Positions 29,279-36,863 of a stretch of 64,000 nt of DNA are shown piece after piece. The translations under genes were made by a program, and so were the position numbers. Below the pieces are notes generated by a model. That model was not told the origin of the DNA. It ran no database searches and was given only the letters and a program-made list of their open reading frames with translations. Numbering within the stretch: the first letter of the stretch is position 1; every line of letters begins with the position of its first letter. This DNA is from Bacteroides luhongzhouii (GTDB lineage Bacteria > Bacteroidota > Bacteroidia > Bacteroidales > Bacteroidaceae), in the NCBI RefSeq assembly GCF_009193295.2, contig NZ_CP059973.1, forward strand, positions 4,154,001 through 4,218,000, written 5' to 3'.

Positions 29279-30307
29279 ATGTTTCGATTTGGAGAACCTA
29301 CATATTTATATTTATTGCTGCTATTACCTTTTTTAGCAGCTTTCTACTTGTATTCCAATTACAAGAGGAGAAAGAATATCCGACGCTTCGGGGACCCGAC
29401 TTTGTTGGCTCAATTAATGCCTGATGTATCCAAATATCGTCCGGATGTAAAATTCTGGATTATTTTTGTTGCTATTGGCTTGTTTTCTGTATTACTGGCA
29501 CGCCCCCAATTCGGTTCTAAGCTGGAAACGGTTAAGCGTAAAGGAGTAGAGGTAATTATAGCCTTGGATATTTCAAACTCTATGTTAGCTCAGGATGTAC
29601 AGCCTAGCCGTCTGGAAAAAGCAAAAAGACTAATATCCAGATTAGTGGATGAACTTGATAATGATAAAGTAGGTATGATTGTATTTGCAGGTGACGCTTT
29701 TACTCAGCTGCCAATTACAAGTGACTATATTTCCGCTAAGATGTTTTTAGAGTCCATTAATCCTTCGTTAATTTCTAAACAGGGTACAGCTATCGGGGAA
29801 GCAATCAATTTAGCAGCTCGTAGTTTCACTCCGCAAGAAGGGGTAGGACGTGCTATTATTGTTATTACTGACGGTGAAAATCATGAGGGTGGTGCAGTAG
29901 AAGCTGCCAAAGCTGCTGCAGAAAAAGGTATTCAAGTTAGTGTATTGGGAGTAGGTATGCCTGACGGTGCTCCCATTCCGGTAGAAGGTACAAATGATTA
30001 TCGCCGCGACCGGGAAGGTAATGTAATCGTTACCCGTTTGAATGAAGCTATGTGCCAGGAAATTGCTAAGGAAGGAAAAGGTATATATGTACGAGTAGAC
30101 AACTCTAATTCAGCCCAAAAAGCGATTAATCAAGAAGTGAACAAAATGGCGAAGTCTGATGTAGAGTCGAAAGTATATACAGAGTTTAACGAACAATTCC
30201 AGGCTATTGCATGGGTTATTCTACTATTGTTATTGGCAGAAATCTTAATTTTGGATCGCAAAAATCCTTTATTTAAGAACATTCACCTGTTTTCTAATAA
30301 GAAATAG
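29279..30307 (+). CDS. batB: VWA-domain membrane protein BatB
   Basis: A 342-residue paralog of BatA with the same plan: two N-terminal TMs (about 9-25 and 57-75), a VWA domain with MIDAS ALDISNSML and VITDGENHEGG, and a C-terminal TM (about 308-325). An extra loop with VEGTNDYRRDREGN is found after the MIDAS-containing half. It precedes batC by 2 bases. BatA and BatB probably form a heteromer in the membrane; this is inferred from other species. Confidence 0.93.
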   Translation: MFRFGEPTYLYLLLLLPFLAAFYLYSNYKRRKNIRRFGDPTLLAQLMPDVSKYRPDVKFWIIFVAIGLFSVLLARPQFGSKLETVKRKGVEVIIALDISNSMLAQDVQPSRLEKAKRLISRLVDELDNDKVGMIVFAGDAFTQLPITSDYISAKMFLESINPSLISKQGTAIGEAINLAARSFTPQEGVGRAIIVITDGENHEGGAVEAAKAAAEKGIQVSVLGVGMPDGAPIPVEGTNDYRRDREGNVIVTRLNEAMCQEIAKEGKGIYVRVDNSNSAQKAINQEVNKMAKSDVESKVYTEFNEQFQAIAWVILLLLLAEILILDRKNPLFKNIHLFSNKK

Positions 30308-30309
30308 TT

Positions 30310-31035
30310 ATGCGTATGTTAAAAAATAAATATATTCTATTCGCTGTATTTCTGCTAGCAGCAGCCGGTGTCTCGGCTCAGAAAGCAGAACGCGACTATA
30401 TCCGTAAGGGAAACCGCCTGTTTAATGATAGTGTATTTGTTGATGCAGAGGTAAACTACCGGAAGGCTTTGGAAGCAAATCCCAAGTCTACAGTATCTAT
30501 GTATAATTTGGGAAATACCCTTTCGCAACAACAAAAGTTTCAGGATGCTATGGAACAATACGTATCAGCCAGCAAAATAGAAAAGGATAAAATGAAGCTC
30601 GCCCATATCTACCACAATATGGGAGTACTTTTCCAAGCTGGTAAAGATTATGCAAAGGCTGTGGATGCCTATAAAATGTCGCTGCGTAATAATCCTGCCG
30701 ATCATGAAACCCGGTACAATTTGGCTCTTGCACAGAAAATGTTGAAAGATCAACAAAATCAGCAGAATCAAGACCAAAATCAGGATCAGAATAAAGATCA
30801 ACAAAAGCAAGATCAAAAACAAGACCAGAATAAAGACAATCAGAATCAGAAACAAGATGAAAAGAAAGATCAGCAGCAACCACCAAAGTCAGAAAAGAAA
30901 CAAGATAATCAGATGTCAAAGGAGAATGCTGAACAATTGCTGAATTCTGTAATGCAGGATGAAAAAGATGTGCAGGACAAAGTGAAAAAGCAACAAAAAG
31001 TTATGCAAGGTGGTCGCTTAGAAAAAGATTGGTAA
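30310..31035 (+). CDS. batC: TPR protein BatC
   Basis: A 241-residue periplasmic TPR protein. A signal peptide (NKYILFAVFLLAAAGVSAQ) is followed by three TPR motifs (about 27-145) and a strikingly low-complexity Gln/Asp/Asn/Lys tract (about 150-200), then a charged tail. It starts 2 bases after batB. The alternative ATG two codons downstream (MLKNKY) also gives a good signal peptide. The TPRs probably mediate contacts with other Bat proteins. Confidence 0.9.
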   Translation: MRMLKNKYILFAVFLLAAAGVSAQKAERDYIRKGNRLFNDSVFVDAEVNYRKALEANPKSTVSMYNLGNTLSQQQKFQDAMEQYVSASKIEKDKMKLAHIYHNMGVLFQAGKDYAKAVDAYKMSLRNNPADHETRYNLALAQKMLKDQQNQQNQDQNQDQNKDQQKQDQKQDQNKDNQNQKQDEKKDQQQPPKSEKKQDNQMSKENAEQLLNSVMQDEKDVQDKVKKQQKVMQGGRLEKDW

Positions 31036-31066
31036 TATAAAGTTGATGATATAAATTTCATAAGCA

Positions 31067-32899
31067 ATGAAAAAACTGATTATTATATTGATGGCATTGA
31101 TAGCATATAGCACTCAGGTGCTTGCTGATAAAGTGTCTTTTACTGCTTCTGCTCCTGACGCAGTGGTAGTAGGCGACCAATTCAGGCTGTCGTATACTGT
31201 AACTACACAAAAAGTGAAAGATTTCCGGGCACCATCGATCAAAGGCTTTGATGTGTTGATGGGGCCAAGCCGTTCACAACAAAGTAATACTCAAATAGTG
31301 AATGGTAATGTTACATCTACTAGTAGTATTACATTCACATATATATTAATGGCAAATAATGCCGGAGAATACACAATACCCGGAGCTTCAATTGTAGCTG
31401 ATGGCGATCAAATGGTATCCAATTCAGTAAGAATTAAAGTATTGCCACAAGATCAAGGTAGCAATAACGGGCAAAGCAATAGTAGCGGTAGCTCTTCTAT
31501 ACATTCCTCGTCAGGTACAGGTGTCTCTAACCAAGACTTGTTTATTACAGCAAGTGCCAGTAAAACGAATGTGTATGAACAAGAAGCATTTGTCCTGACC
31601 TATAAAATATACACCAGAGAATCCAATTTACAACTGAATAATGCAAAGTTACCCGATTTTAAAGGTTTCCATTCTCAAGAAATCGAAATGACTACAAACG
31701 CGAGATGGACTCCGGAACATTATCAAGGACGTAATTACTATACAACAGTTTATCGTCAGTTCGTTCTCTTCCCTCAACAATCAGGAAAACTATATATTGA
31801 TCCTGCTCAATTCCAGATGACAGTCGGTAAACCTGTACAATCTGATGATCCTTTTGACGCCTTCTTCAACGGAGGAAGTAATGTCGTTGAAATAAAAAAA
31901 TCCATTTCCACTCCTAAAATAGCAATAAATGTCAATCCGCTTCCTGCTGGTAAACCGACAGATTTCTCCGGTGGAGTGGGAGAGTTCAATATTTCTTCAT
32001 CCATCAACAACAAGGAACTGAAAACCAATGATGCTATTACTATTAAATTAGTAATATCCGGTACAGGTAACCTGAAGTTAATTTCTAATCCGGAAATCAA
32101 ATTCCCCAATGACTTTGAAGTATACGATCCCAAAGTAGACAATCAAGTCAGATTAACCCGGGAAGGACTTACAGGTAATAAGGTGATTGAATATTTAGCA
32201 ATTCCTAGACATGCTGGAACATATAAGATTCCAGGAGTATCCTTCAGTTATTTTGATATTCGCTCCAAATCTTATAAAACACTGAAAACAGAAGACTATG
32301 TAGTAAACGTTGAAAAGGGTACTGGTAATGCAGATCAAGTAATTGCTAACTTCACTAATAAAGAGGATTTGAAAGTATTAGGTGAAGACATCCGTTATAT
32401 TAAACAAAACGAAGTTACTCTCCAACCTAAAGGAAGTTTCTTCTATGGTTCAATGGCATATTGGCTATTCTATATCATTCCGGCTTTTGCCTTTATTATT
32501 TTCTTTATTATTTATCGTAAGCAAGCTGCTGAAAATGCGAACGTAGCTAAAATGCGTACGAAGAAAGCCAATAAAGTGGCAACAAAACGTATGAAGTTAG
32601 CTGGAAAATTACTTTCAGAAAACAAGAAAGATGCTTTCTATGATGAAGTTTTAAAGGCACTGTGGGGATATATAAGTGACAAACTGAATATTCCGGTATC
32701 TCGTTTATCTAAAGATAATATTGAAGAGAAGCTAAGAAATCATGGAGTAAATGAAGAACTGATCAAAGAATTCCTGAATGCATTGAATGATTGTGAATTT
32801 GCTCGGTTTGCTCCAGGTGATGAAAATCAAGCTATGGATAAAGTTTATTCTTCTTCAATAGAAGTAATAAGCAAAATGGAGAATTCAATAAAACATTAA
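31067..32899 (+). CDS. batD: BatD, oxygen tolerance protein
   Basis: A 610-residue protein. A signal peptide (KKLIIILMALIAYSTQVLA) leads a large periplasmic region of several Ig-like beta domains (about 22-445), a Ser/Gly/Asn-rich linker near 135-155, one TM (about 462-482) and a cytoplasmic helical tail (about 490-610) with FYDEVLKALWGYISDKLNIP. This is the standard BatD architecture. It is 31 bases after batC and 18 bases before batE. Confidence 0.93.
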   Translation: MKKLIIILMALIAYSTQVLADKVSFTASAPDAVVVGDQFRLSYTVTTQKVKDFRAPSIKGFDVLMGPSRSQQSNTQIVNGNVTSTSSITFTYILMANNAGEYTIPGASIVADGDQMVSNSVRIKVLPQDQGSNNGQSNSSGSSSIHSSSGTGVSNQDLFITASASKTNVYEQEAFVLTYKIYTRESNLQLNNAKLPDFKGFHSQEIEMTTNARWTPEHYQGRNYYTTVYRQFVLFPQQSGKLYIDPAQFQMTVGKPVQSDDPFDAFFNGGSNVVEIKKSISTPKIAINVNPLPAGKPTDFSGGVGEFNISSSINNKELKTNDAITIKLVISGTGNLKLISNPEIKFPNDFEVYDPKVDNQVRLTREGLTGNKVIEYLAIPRHAGTYKIPGVSFSYFDIRSKSYKTLKTEDYVVNVEKGTGNADQVIANFTNKEDLKVLGEDIRYIKQNEVTLQPKGSFFYGSMAYWLFYIIPAFAFIIFFIIYRKQAAENANVAKMRTKKANKVATKRMKLAGKLLSENKKDAFYDEVLKALWGYISDKLNIPVSRLSKDNIEEKLRNHGVNEELIKEFLNALNDCEFARFAPGDENQAMDKVYSSSIEVISKMENSIKH

Positions 32900-32917
32900 C
32901 CCAGAAGAGATTGTGTC

Positions 32918-33751
32918 ATGAAAAAGATATTATTTTTTATATTATTATCAATGTCACTTACTTGTTTTGCACAAGATACGTTAAACATCGATTCTAAACA
33001 AACGAATAGAGTTGATTCTATCCACGCTTCACATACCACATTCTCCAGTAGCACACTGGAAGATGCCACAAAAGCTGAAGGCGATTCCGCATATATAAAA
33101 GAAGATTATGCAGCAGCTATTCAGATATATGAAGCATTACTAAAAAATGGAGAGGCTGCTGACATTTATTACAATCTGGGAAATAGTTATTATAAAATAG
33201 GAGAGATAGCGAAAGCTGTTTTAAATTATGAGCGTGCCCTGTTATTGCAACCAGGAAATGGCGATATACGTGCTAATCTTGAAGTGGCACGCACAAAGAC
33301 AATAGACAAAGTTGAGCCTGTTCCTGAAGTGTTCTTTGTTTCATGGATCAAGTCTCTGACAAATAGCATGAGTGTAGATGCATGGGCCACATGGGGTATT
33401 GTTTCCTTTATTCTATTGATTATAGCTCTTTACTTTTTTATATTCTCAAAACAGATTGGGTTAAAAAAAGTAGGCTTCATATCAGGAATTGTTTTTCTGG
33501 TTGTCACCATCTGCTCTAATCTTTTCGCTTCACAACAAAAAGAACATTTAGTCAATCGAAATGAAGCTATAGTAATGAACCCAAGTGTAACAGTTCGAAG
33601 TACTCCAAGCGAGAGTGGTACCAGCTTGTTTATCCTCCATGAAGGGAGGAAGGTAAGCGTCAAAGACAACTCTATGAAAGAATGGAAAGAAATTCGGCTG
33701 GAAGATGGAAAAGTTGGATGGGTACCAGCTTCTGCTATTGAGGTAATATAA
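32918..33751 (+). CDS. batE: BatE, TPR and SH3-domain membrane protein
   Basis: A 277-residue protein with a signal peptide, two TPR motifs (about 55-125, with YYNLGNSYYKIGEIAKAVLN), two TMs (about 158-178 and 187-205) and a C-terminal SH3-like domain (about 215-277; VTVRSTPSESGTSLF, GWVPASAIEVI). It is the last gene of the Bat operon, ending before a U-rich terminator. The SH3 part may bind peptidoglycan or a partner. Confidence 0.92.
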   Translation: MKKILFFILLSMSLTCFAQDTLNIDSKQTNRVDSIHASHTTFSSSTLEDATKAEGDSAYIKEDYAAAIQIYEALLKNGEAADIYYNLGNSYYKIGEIAKAVLNYERALLLQPGNGDIRANLEVARTKTIDKVEPVPEVFFVSWIKSLTNSMSVDAWATWGIVSFILLIIALYFFIFSKQIGLKKVGFISGIVFLVVTICSNLFASQQKEHLVNRNEAIVMNPSVTVRSTPSESGTSLFILHEGRKVSVKDNSMKEWKEIRLEDGKVGWVPASAIEVI

Positions 33752-33780
33752 AGGTCATTAATAGATTTTATAAATTCAAG

Positions 33781-33820
33781 AAAAAAAGATAAGCAAATAA
33801 TTTGTTTTATCTTTTTTTTT
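33781..33820 (+). terminator. Terminator of the Bat operon
   Basis: AAAAAAGATAA pairs with TTATCTTTTTT, with the GCAAAT/ATTTGT inner stem continuing it. The T run follows directly, about 30 bases after the batE stop. Confidence 0.75.
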
Positions 33821-33878
33821 GCTTAAGTTTATAGCGTGATAAAAAATCACATAATATTAACCATTAAATTTATGAGAC

Positions 33879-34169
33879 ATGAGAACAATAACGTTTAATG
33901 AACTTCGTAAAATTAAAGATTCATTGCCTAGCGGTAGCATGCATAGAATAGCAGACGAACTTGGTTTACACGTAGATACAGTACGAAACTTCTTCGGAGG
34001 ACACAATTTCAAAGAGGGAAAAAGTGTCGGAATACATCTTGAGCCCGGTCCAGATGGTGGGCTTGTAATGTTGGATGATACGACCGTTCTTGATCGGGCT
34101 TTAAAAATCCTAGATGAATTGAATATGAGTATGCAAAAAGAACAGGCTACCGAATCTGTGCAAGTTTAA
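33879..34169 (+). CDS. Small HTH-like DNA-binding protein
   Basis: A 96-residue protein. Residues 5-40 (FNELRKIKDSLPSGSMHRIA through DELGLHVDTVRNFFGG) look like a helix-turn-helix in which the second helix is LHVDTVRNFFGG. The rest includes GIHLEPGPDGGLVMLDD and an alpha-helical C-terminus with DRALKILDELN. It resembles a conserved Bacteroidota family of unknown function. It is monocistronic, with a terminator at 34184. The targets are unknown. Confidence 0.72.
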   Translation: MRTITFNELRKIKDSLPSGSMHRIADELGLHVDTVRNFFGGHNFKEGKSVGIHLEPGPDGGLVMLDDTTVLDRALKILDELNMSMQKEQATESVQV

Positions 34170-34183
34170 AATATAACAAACTG

Positions 34184-34218
34184 AATCCCAATTGAATCAA
34201 ACAATTGGGATTTCTTAT
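34184..34218 (+). terminator. Terminator after the small HTH gene
   Basis: AATCCCAATTG (34184-34194) pairs with CAATTGGGATT (34202-34212) around a 7-base loop, followed by TCTTATTT. Confidence 0.75.
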
Positions 34219-34246
34219 TTGTTTTCACTTTATAAAATGTACATTT

Positions 34247-35368
34247 ATGGAAGACAAATTAGTAACCCTAGCCATTCTGACATACACCAAAGCACAGATC
34301 TTAAAGAATGTCTTGGAAAATGAAGGTATAGAAACATACATTCATAACGTAAATCAAATACAACCGGTTGTTTCTTCGGGGGTACGTTTACGCATAAAGG
34401 AAAACGATCTGCCACGTGCTTTGAAAATAACAGAAAGTTCTACATGGCTGTCTGAAAGTATAGTGGGAGAGAAGGAGCCTAAAACAGAAAATAAGTCAAA
34501 TAAGATTTTAATTCCCGTCGACTTCTCTAATTATTCGATGAAAGCGTGTGAATTTGCATTTAACCTAGCAAAAACGGAAAATGCGGAAGTCATTTTGTTG
34601 CACGTCTATTTTACGCCTATGTATGCTTCATCATTACCATATGGAGATGTTTTCAATTACCAGATTGGAGATGAAGAATCCGTAAAAACGATTATTCAAA
34701 AAGTTCATTCTGACCTCAATGCTTTATCAGAGAAGATAAAAGAACAAGTCACATCGGGGAATTTTCCCAACATTAAATATAGCTGTATCTTACGTGAAGG
34801 TATTCCAGAAGAAGAAATCTTAAGATATGCTAAGGAACAGCATCCCACGGTTATTATCATGGGCACTCGGGGAAAGAATCAGAAAGATATTGATTTGATT
34901 GGCAGTGTAACGGCTGAAGTTATTGATAGAAGCCGCACAGCTATACTGGCCATTCCCGAAAACACACCATTTAAACAGTTTAGTGAAGTAAAACGGATCG
35001 CCTTTATTACCAATTTTGATCAAAGAGATTTAATTGCTTTCGAAGCATTCTTTAATACTTGGAAATCATTCCATTTTTCTGTATCTTTAATACATCTTAC
35101 TGATTCCAAAGATACTTGGAATGAAATAAAACTAGCCGGCATAAAAGAATATTTTCATAAGCAATATCCTGGGCTTGAAATTCATTATGATGTAGTAATG
35201 AACGATAATTTGTTAAAAGGACTTGATCAGTATATCAAAGATAATCAAATAGATATAATTACTTTGACTTCTTACAAAAGGAATATATTTGCTCGATTAT
35301 TTAATCCAAGTATTGCTAGAAAAATGATTTTTCATTCTGATACACCATTACTTGTTATTAACAGCTGA
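34247..35368 (+). CDS. DUF2007 / universal stress protein fusion
   Basis: A 373-residue cytoplasmic protein. Residues 1-65 form a DUF2007-like domain (VTLAILTYTKAQILKNVLEN ... VSSGVRLRIKENDLPRALKI). Two universal stress protein domains follow, the first from ILIPVDFSNYSMKACEFAFN to IIMGTRGKNQKDIDLIGSV, with the ATP-loop-like GTRGKxxxxxxxxGSV motif. The second USP (about 265-373) is diverged and lacks that motif. An open frame extends to a TTG at 34205 inside the upstream terminator, so the ATG at 34247 is preferred. The role is probably nucleotide-linked stress signalling; the ligand is unknown. Confidence 0.88.
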   Translation: MEDKLVTLAILTYTKAQILKNVLENEGIETYIHNVNQIQPVVSSGVRLRIKENDLPRALKITESSTWLSESIVGEKEPKTENKSNKILIPVDFSNYSMKACEFAFNLAKTENAEVILLHVYFTPMYASSLPYGDVFNYQIGDEESVKTIIQKVHSDLNALSEKIKEQVTSGNFPNIKYSCILREGIPEEEILRYAKEQHPTVIIMGTRGKNQKDIDLIGSVTAEVIDRSRTAILAIPENTPFKQFSEVKRIAFITNFDQRDLIAFEAFFNTWKSFHFSVSLIHLTDSKDTWNEIKLAGIKEYFHKQYPGLEIHYDVVMNDNLLKGLDQYIKDNQIDIITLTSYKRNIFARLFNPSIARKMIFHSDTPLLVINS

Positions 35369-35429
35369 TCAAATCAAGCAAAAAATGGGCATTTACGATT
35401 AGGGAATAATTAATATTATGTTTAATATT

Positions 35430-35463
35430 AAAAAGGAGCAATGTTATTATATTGCTCCTTTTT
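35430..35463 (+). terminator. Terminator after the universal stress protein gene
   Basis: AAAAAGGAGCAAT (35430-35442) and ATTGCTCCTTTTT (35451-35463) form a perfect 13-bp stem with an 8-base loop and a T run. Confidence 0.85.
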
Positions 35464-35540
35464 AATTTTTATCAATTGAAGAAAGTTACCATAAATGTGT
35501 GTGTTGATTATCTCTCCCCCCCAACAATATGAATTATGCG

Positions 35541-35574
35541 AAAAAAAAGAAGGTTACTATTTCTAGCAACCTTC
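35541..35574 (-). terminator. Terminator after the TPR gene
   Basis: On the minus strand GAAGGTTGCTAGAAATAGTAACCTTC folds with one mismatch and runs into eight T residues (A run at 35541-35548). Confidence 0.8.
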
Positions 35575-35616
35575 CCATATTTTTCAGACTTATAATTTTC
35601 CTGAAAACGATATTAA

Positions 35617-36831
35617 TTACTTCATCAGTTTATCGATTTCTTCAAATTCAGGTCCCATATTTAAGTTATAATAAACTCTATAAAGCCCCTGCAACCATAA
35701 ATCTTGTTGATCAGGTTTCAAAGCTCTAGCCTTTTCATAGAATGGTTTAGCTTCTTCGTAGAATTTCTTAACCACAGCCTGCGCTTCAGCATATTTAGGA
35801 TCATTGATATCTGTTGTTGCTTTATCGGCATAATCCTGCGCTTTCATCAAATATACCAAACCTACATTAGAGTATGCTTCTGCATATTCCGGATCAGCCG
35901 CAATAGCTTTCTTGTAGTATTCGATTGCATTATCATATTCTTTCATATTATGATAAAGATATGCTTTTACATACAAATACAACTTATTGTTTGGATCATT
36001 AGATAACATTCTATCAGCAAACTCCATAGCTTTTGAAGCTTGGTTAGAGCTATTATAATAATCAACCAAATTAGCGAAGAAATAATCATTTCCAGGGAAC
36101 TTAAGGATCCCCTCTTCCAATGCCTTAATCCATGCAGCAGTATCACCTTTAGCCTTATAAGCATCAGCCATCAACTGCATTGCAAATTTGCCACCATCCT
36201 TATCAGATAAAGCTGAAGGAGCATATTTAATAATCGCATCTTTATCGCCTACTCTATCAGCAGCTAATGTTGCGTAATATGCAATTTGCGGAAGAAGCGT
36301 ATCGTTTTTAGCCAATTCTTTATCAGCTAGCATCGGATAAGAAGCTGATTCAACATATGTTGCAAAGAATTTCAAGGCTTCTTTATTCTTATCCAAGTTA
36401 AAATACTGAATACCACCATTGATCAAATTAGGACGTTCAGCCAACATACTTGAAGCATTTGCTTTCCGGTATTTGTTTTTAACTTTCCCCTTTTCATTAG
36501 GTATTTCCGCTAATTCATCACACTTAGTATAGTACTCATACATTTTCAGAATGCTATTATACACTTTCAATGTATCATACGGTTTTTTCAAAAAAGCATT
36601 TTTCATTTGCTCTTCGTTGATACGTTTCTGAATAAATCCAGCAACGTCCCATGTGTCAGCAAGATCCTTCGTTTCAGGATTCTTCATAGCTTCTTTAATA
36701 AGCTGCTCAGCCTGCTTAAAATTAGGTTTTACGTCATTAGCCATACTCTTTGCTTCTTTCACATTCTTCATCTGTGCAAATGAGAAGCTAACAGCCATCA
36801 ATAAAACCATCGAAAATAATACTCTTTTCAT
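35617..36831 (-). CDS. Secreted TPR-repeat protein
   Basis: A 404-residue protein with a signal peptide (KRVLFSMVLLMAVSFSFA) and an array of TPR motifs (about 160-350). The clearest are PNNKLYLYVKAYLYHNMKEY and AIEYYKKAIAADPEYAEAYS. The C-terminal helices end in EFEEIDKLMK. It should be periplasmic; no lipobox cysteine is seen. It follows gyrA by 32 bases on the same strand, so the two are probably co-transcribed, an arrangement common in Bacteroides. The partner is unknown. Confidence 0.85.
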   Translation of the reverse strand: MKRVLFSMVLLMAVSFSFAQMKNVKEAKSMANDVKPNFKQAEQLIKEAMKNPETKDLADTWDVAGFIQKRINEEQMKNAFLKKPYDTLKVYNSILKMYEYYTKCDELAEIPNEKGKVKNKYRKANASSMLAERPNLINGGIQYFNLDKNKEALKFFATYVESASYPMLADKELAKNDTLLPQIAYYATLAADRVGDKDAIIKYAPSALSDKDGGKFAMQLMADAYKAKGDTAAWIKALEEGILKFPGNDYFFANLVDYYNSSNQASKAMEFADRMLSNDPNNKLYLYVKAYLYHNMKEYDNAIEYYKKAIAADPEYAEAYSNVGLVYLMKAQDYADKATTDINDPKYAEAQAVVKKFYEEAKPFYEKARALKPDQQDLWLQGLYRVYYNLNMGPEFEEIDKLMK

Positions 36832-36863
36832 GATTGTTGTTTGATTAATTATTAATATTATGT

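Noticed and set aside
35516..35522. Run of seven C residues, a possible phase-variation tract
   Set aside because: It is intergenic between two terminators and not within a promoter or coding start.
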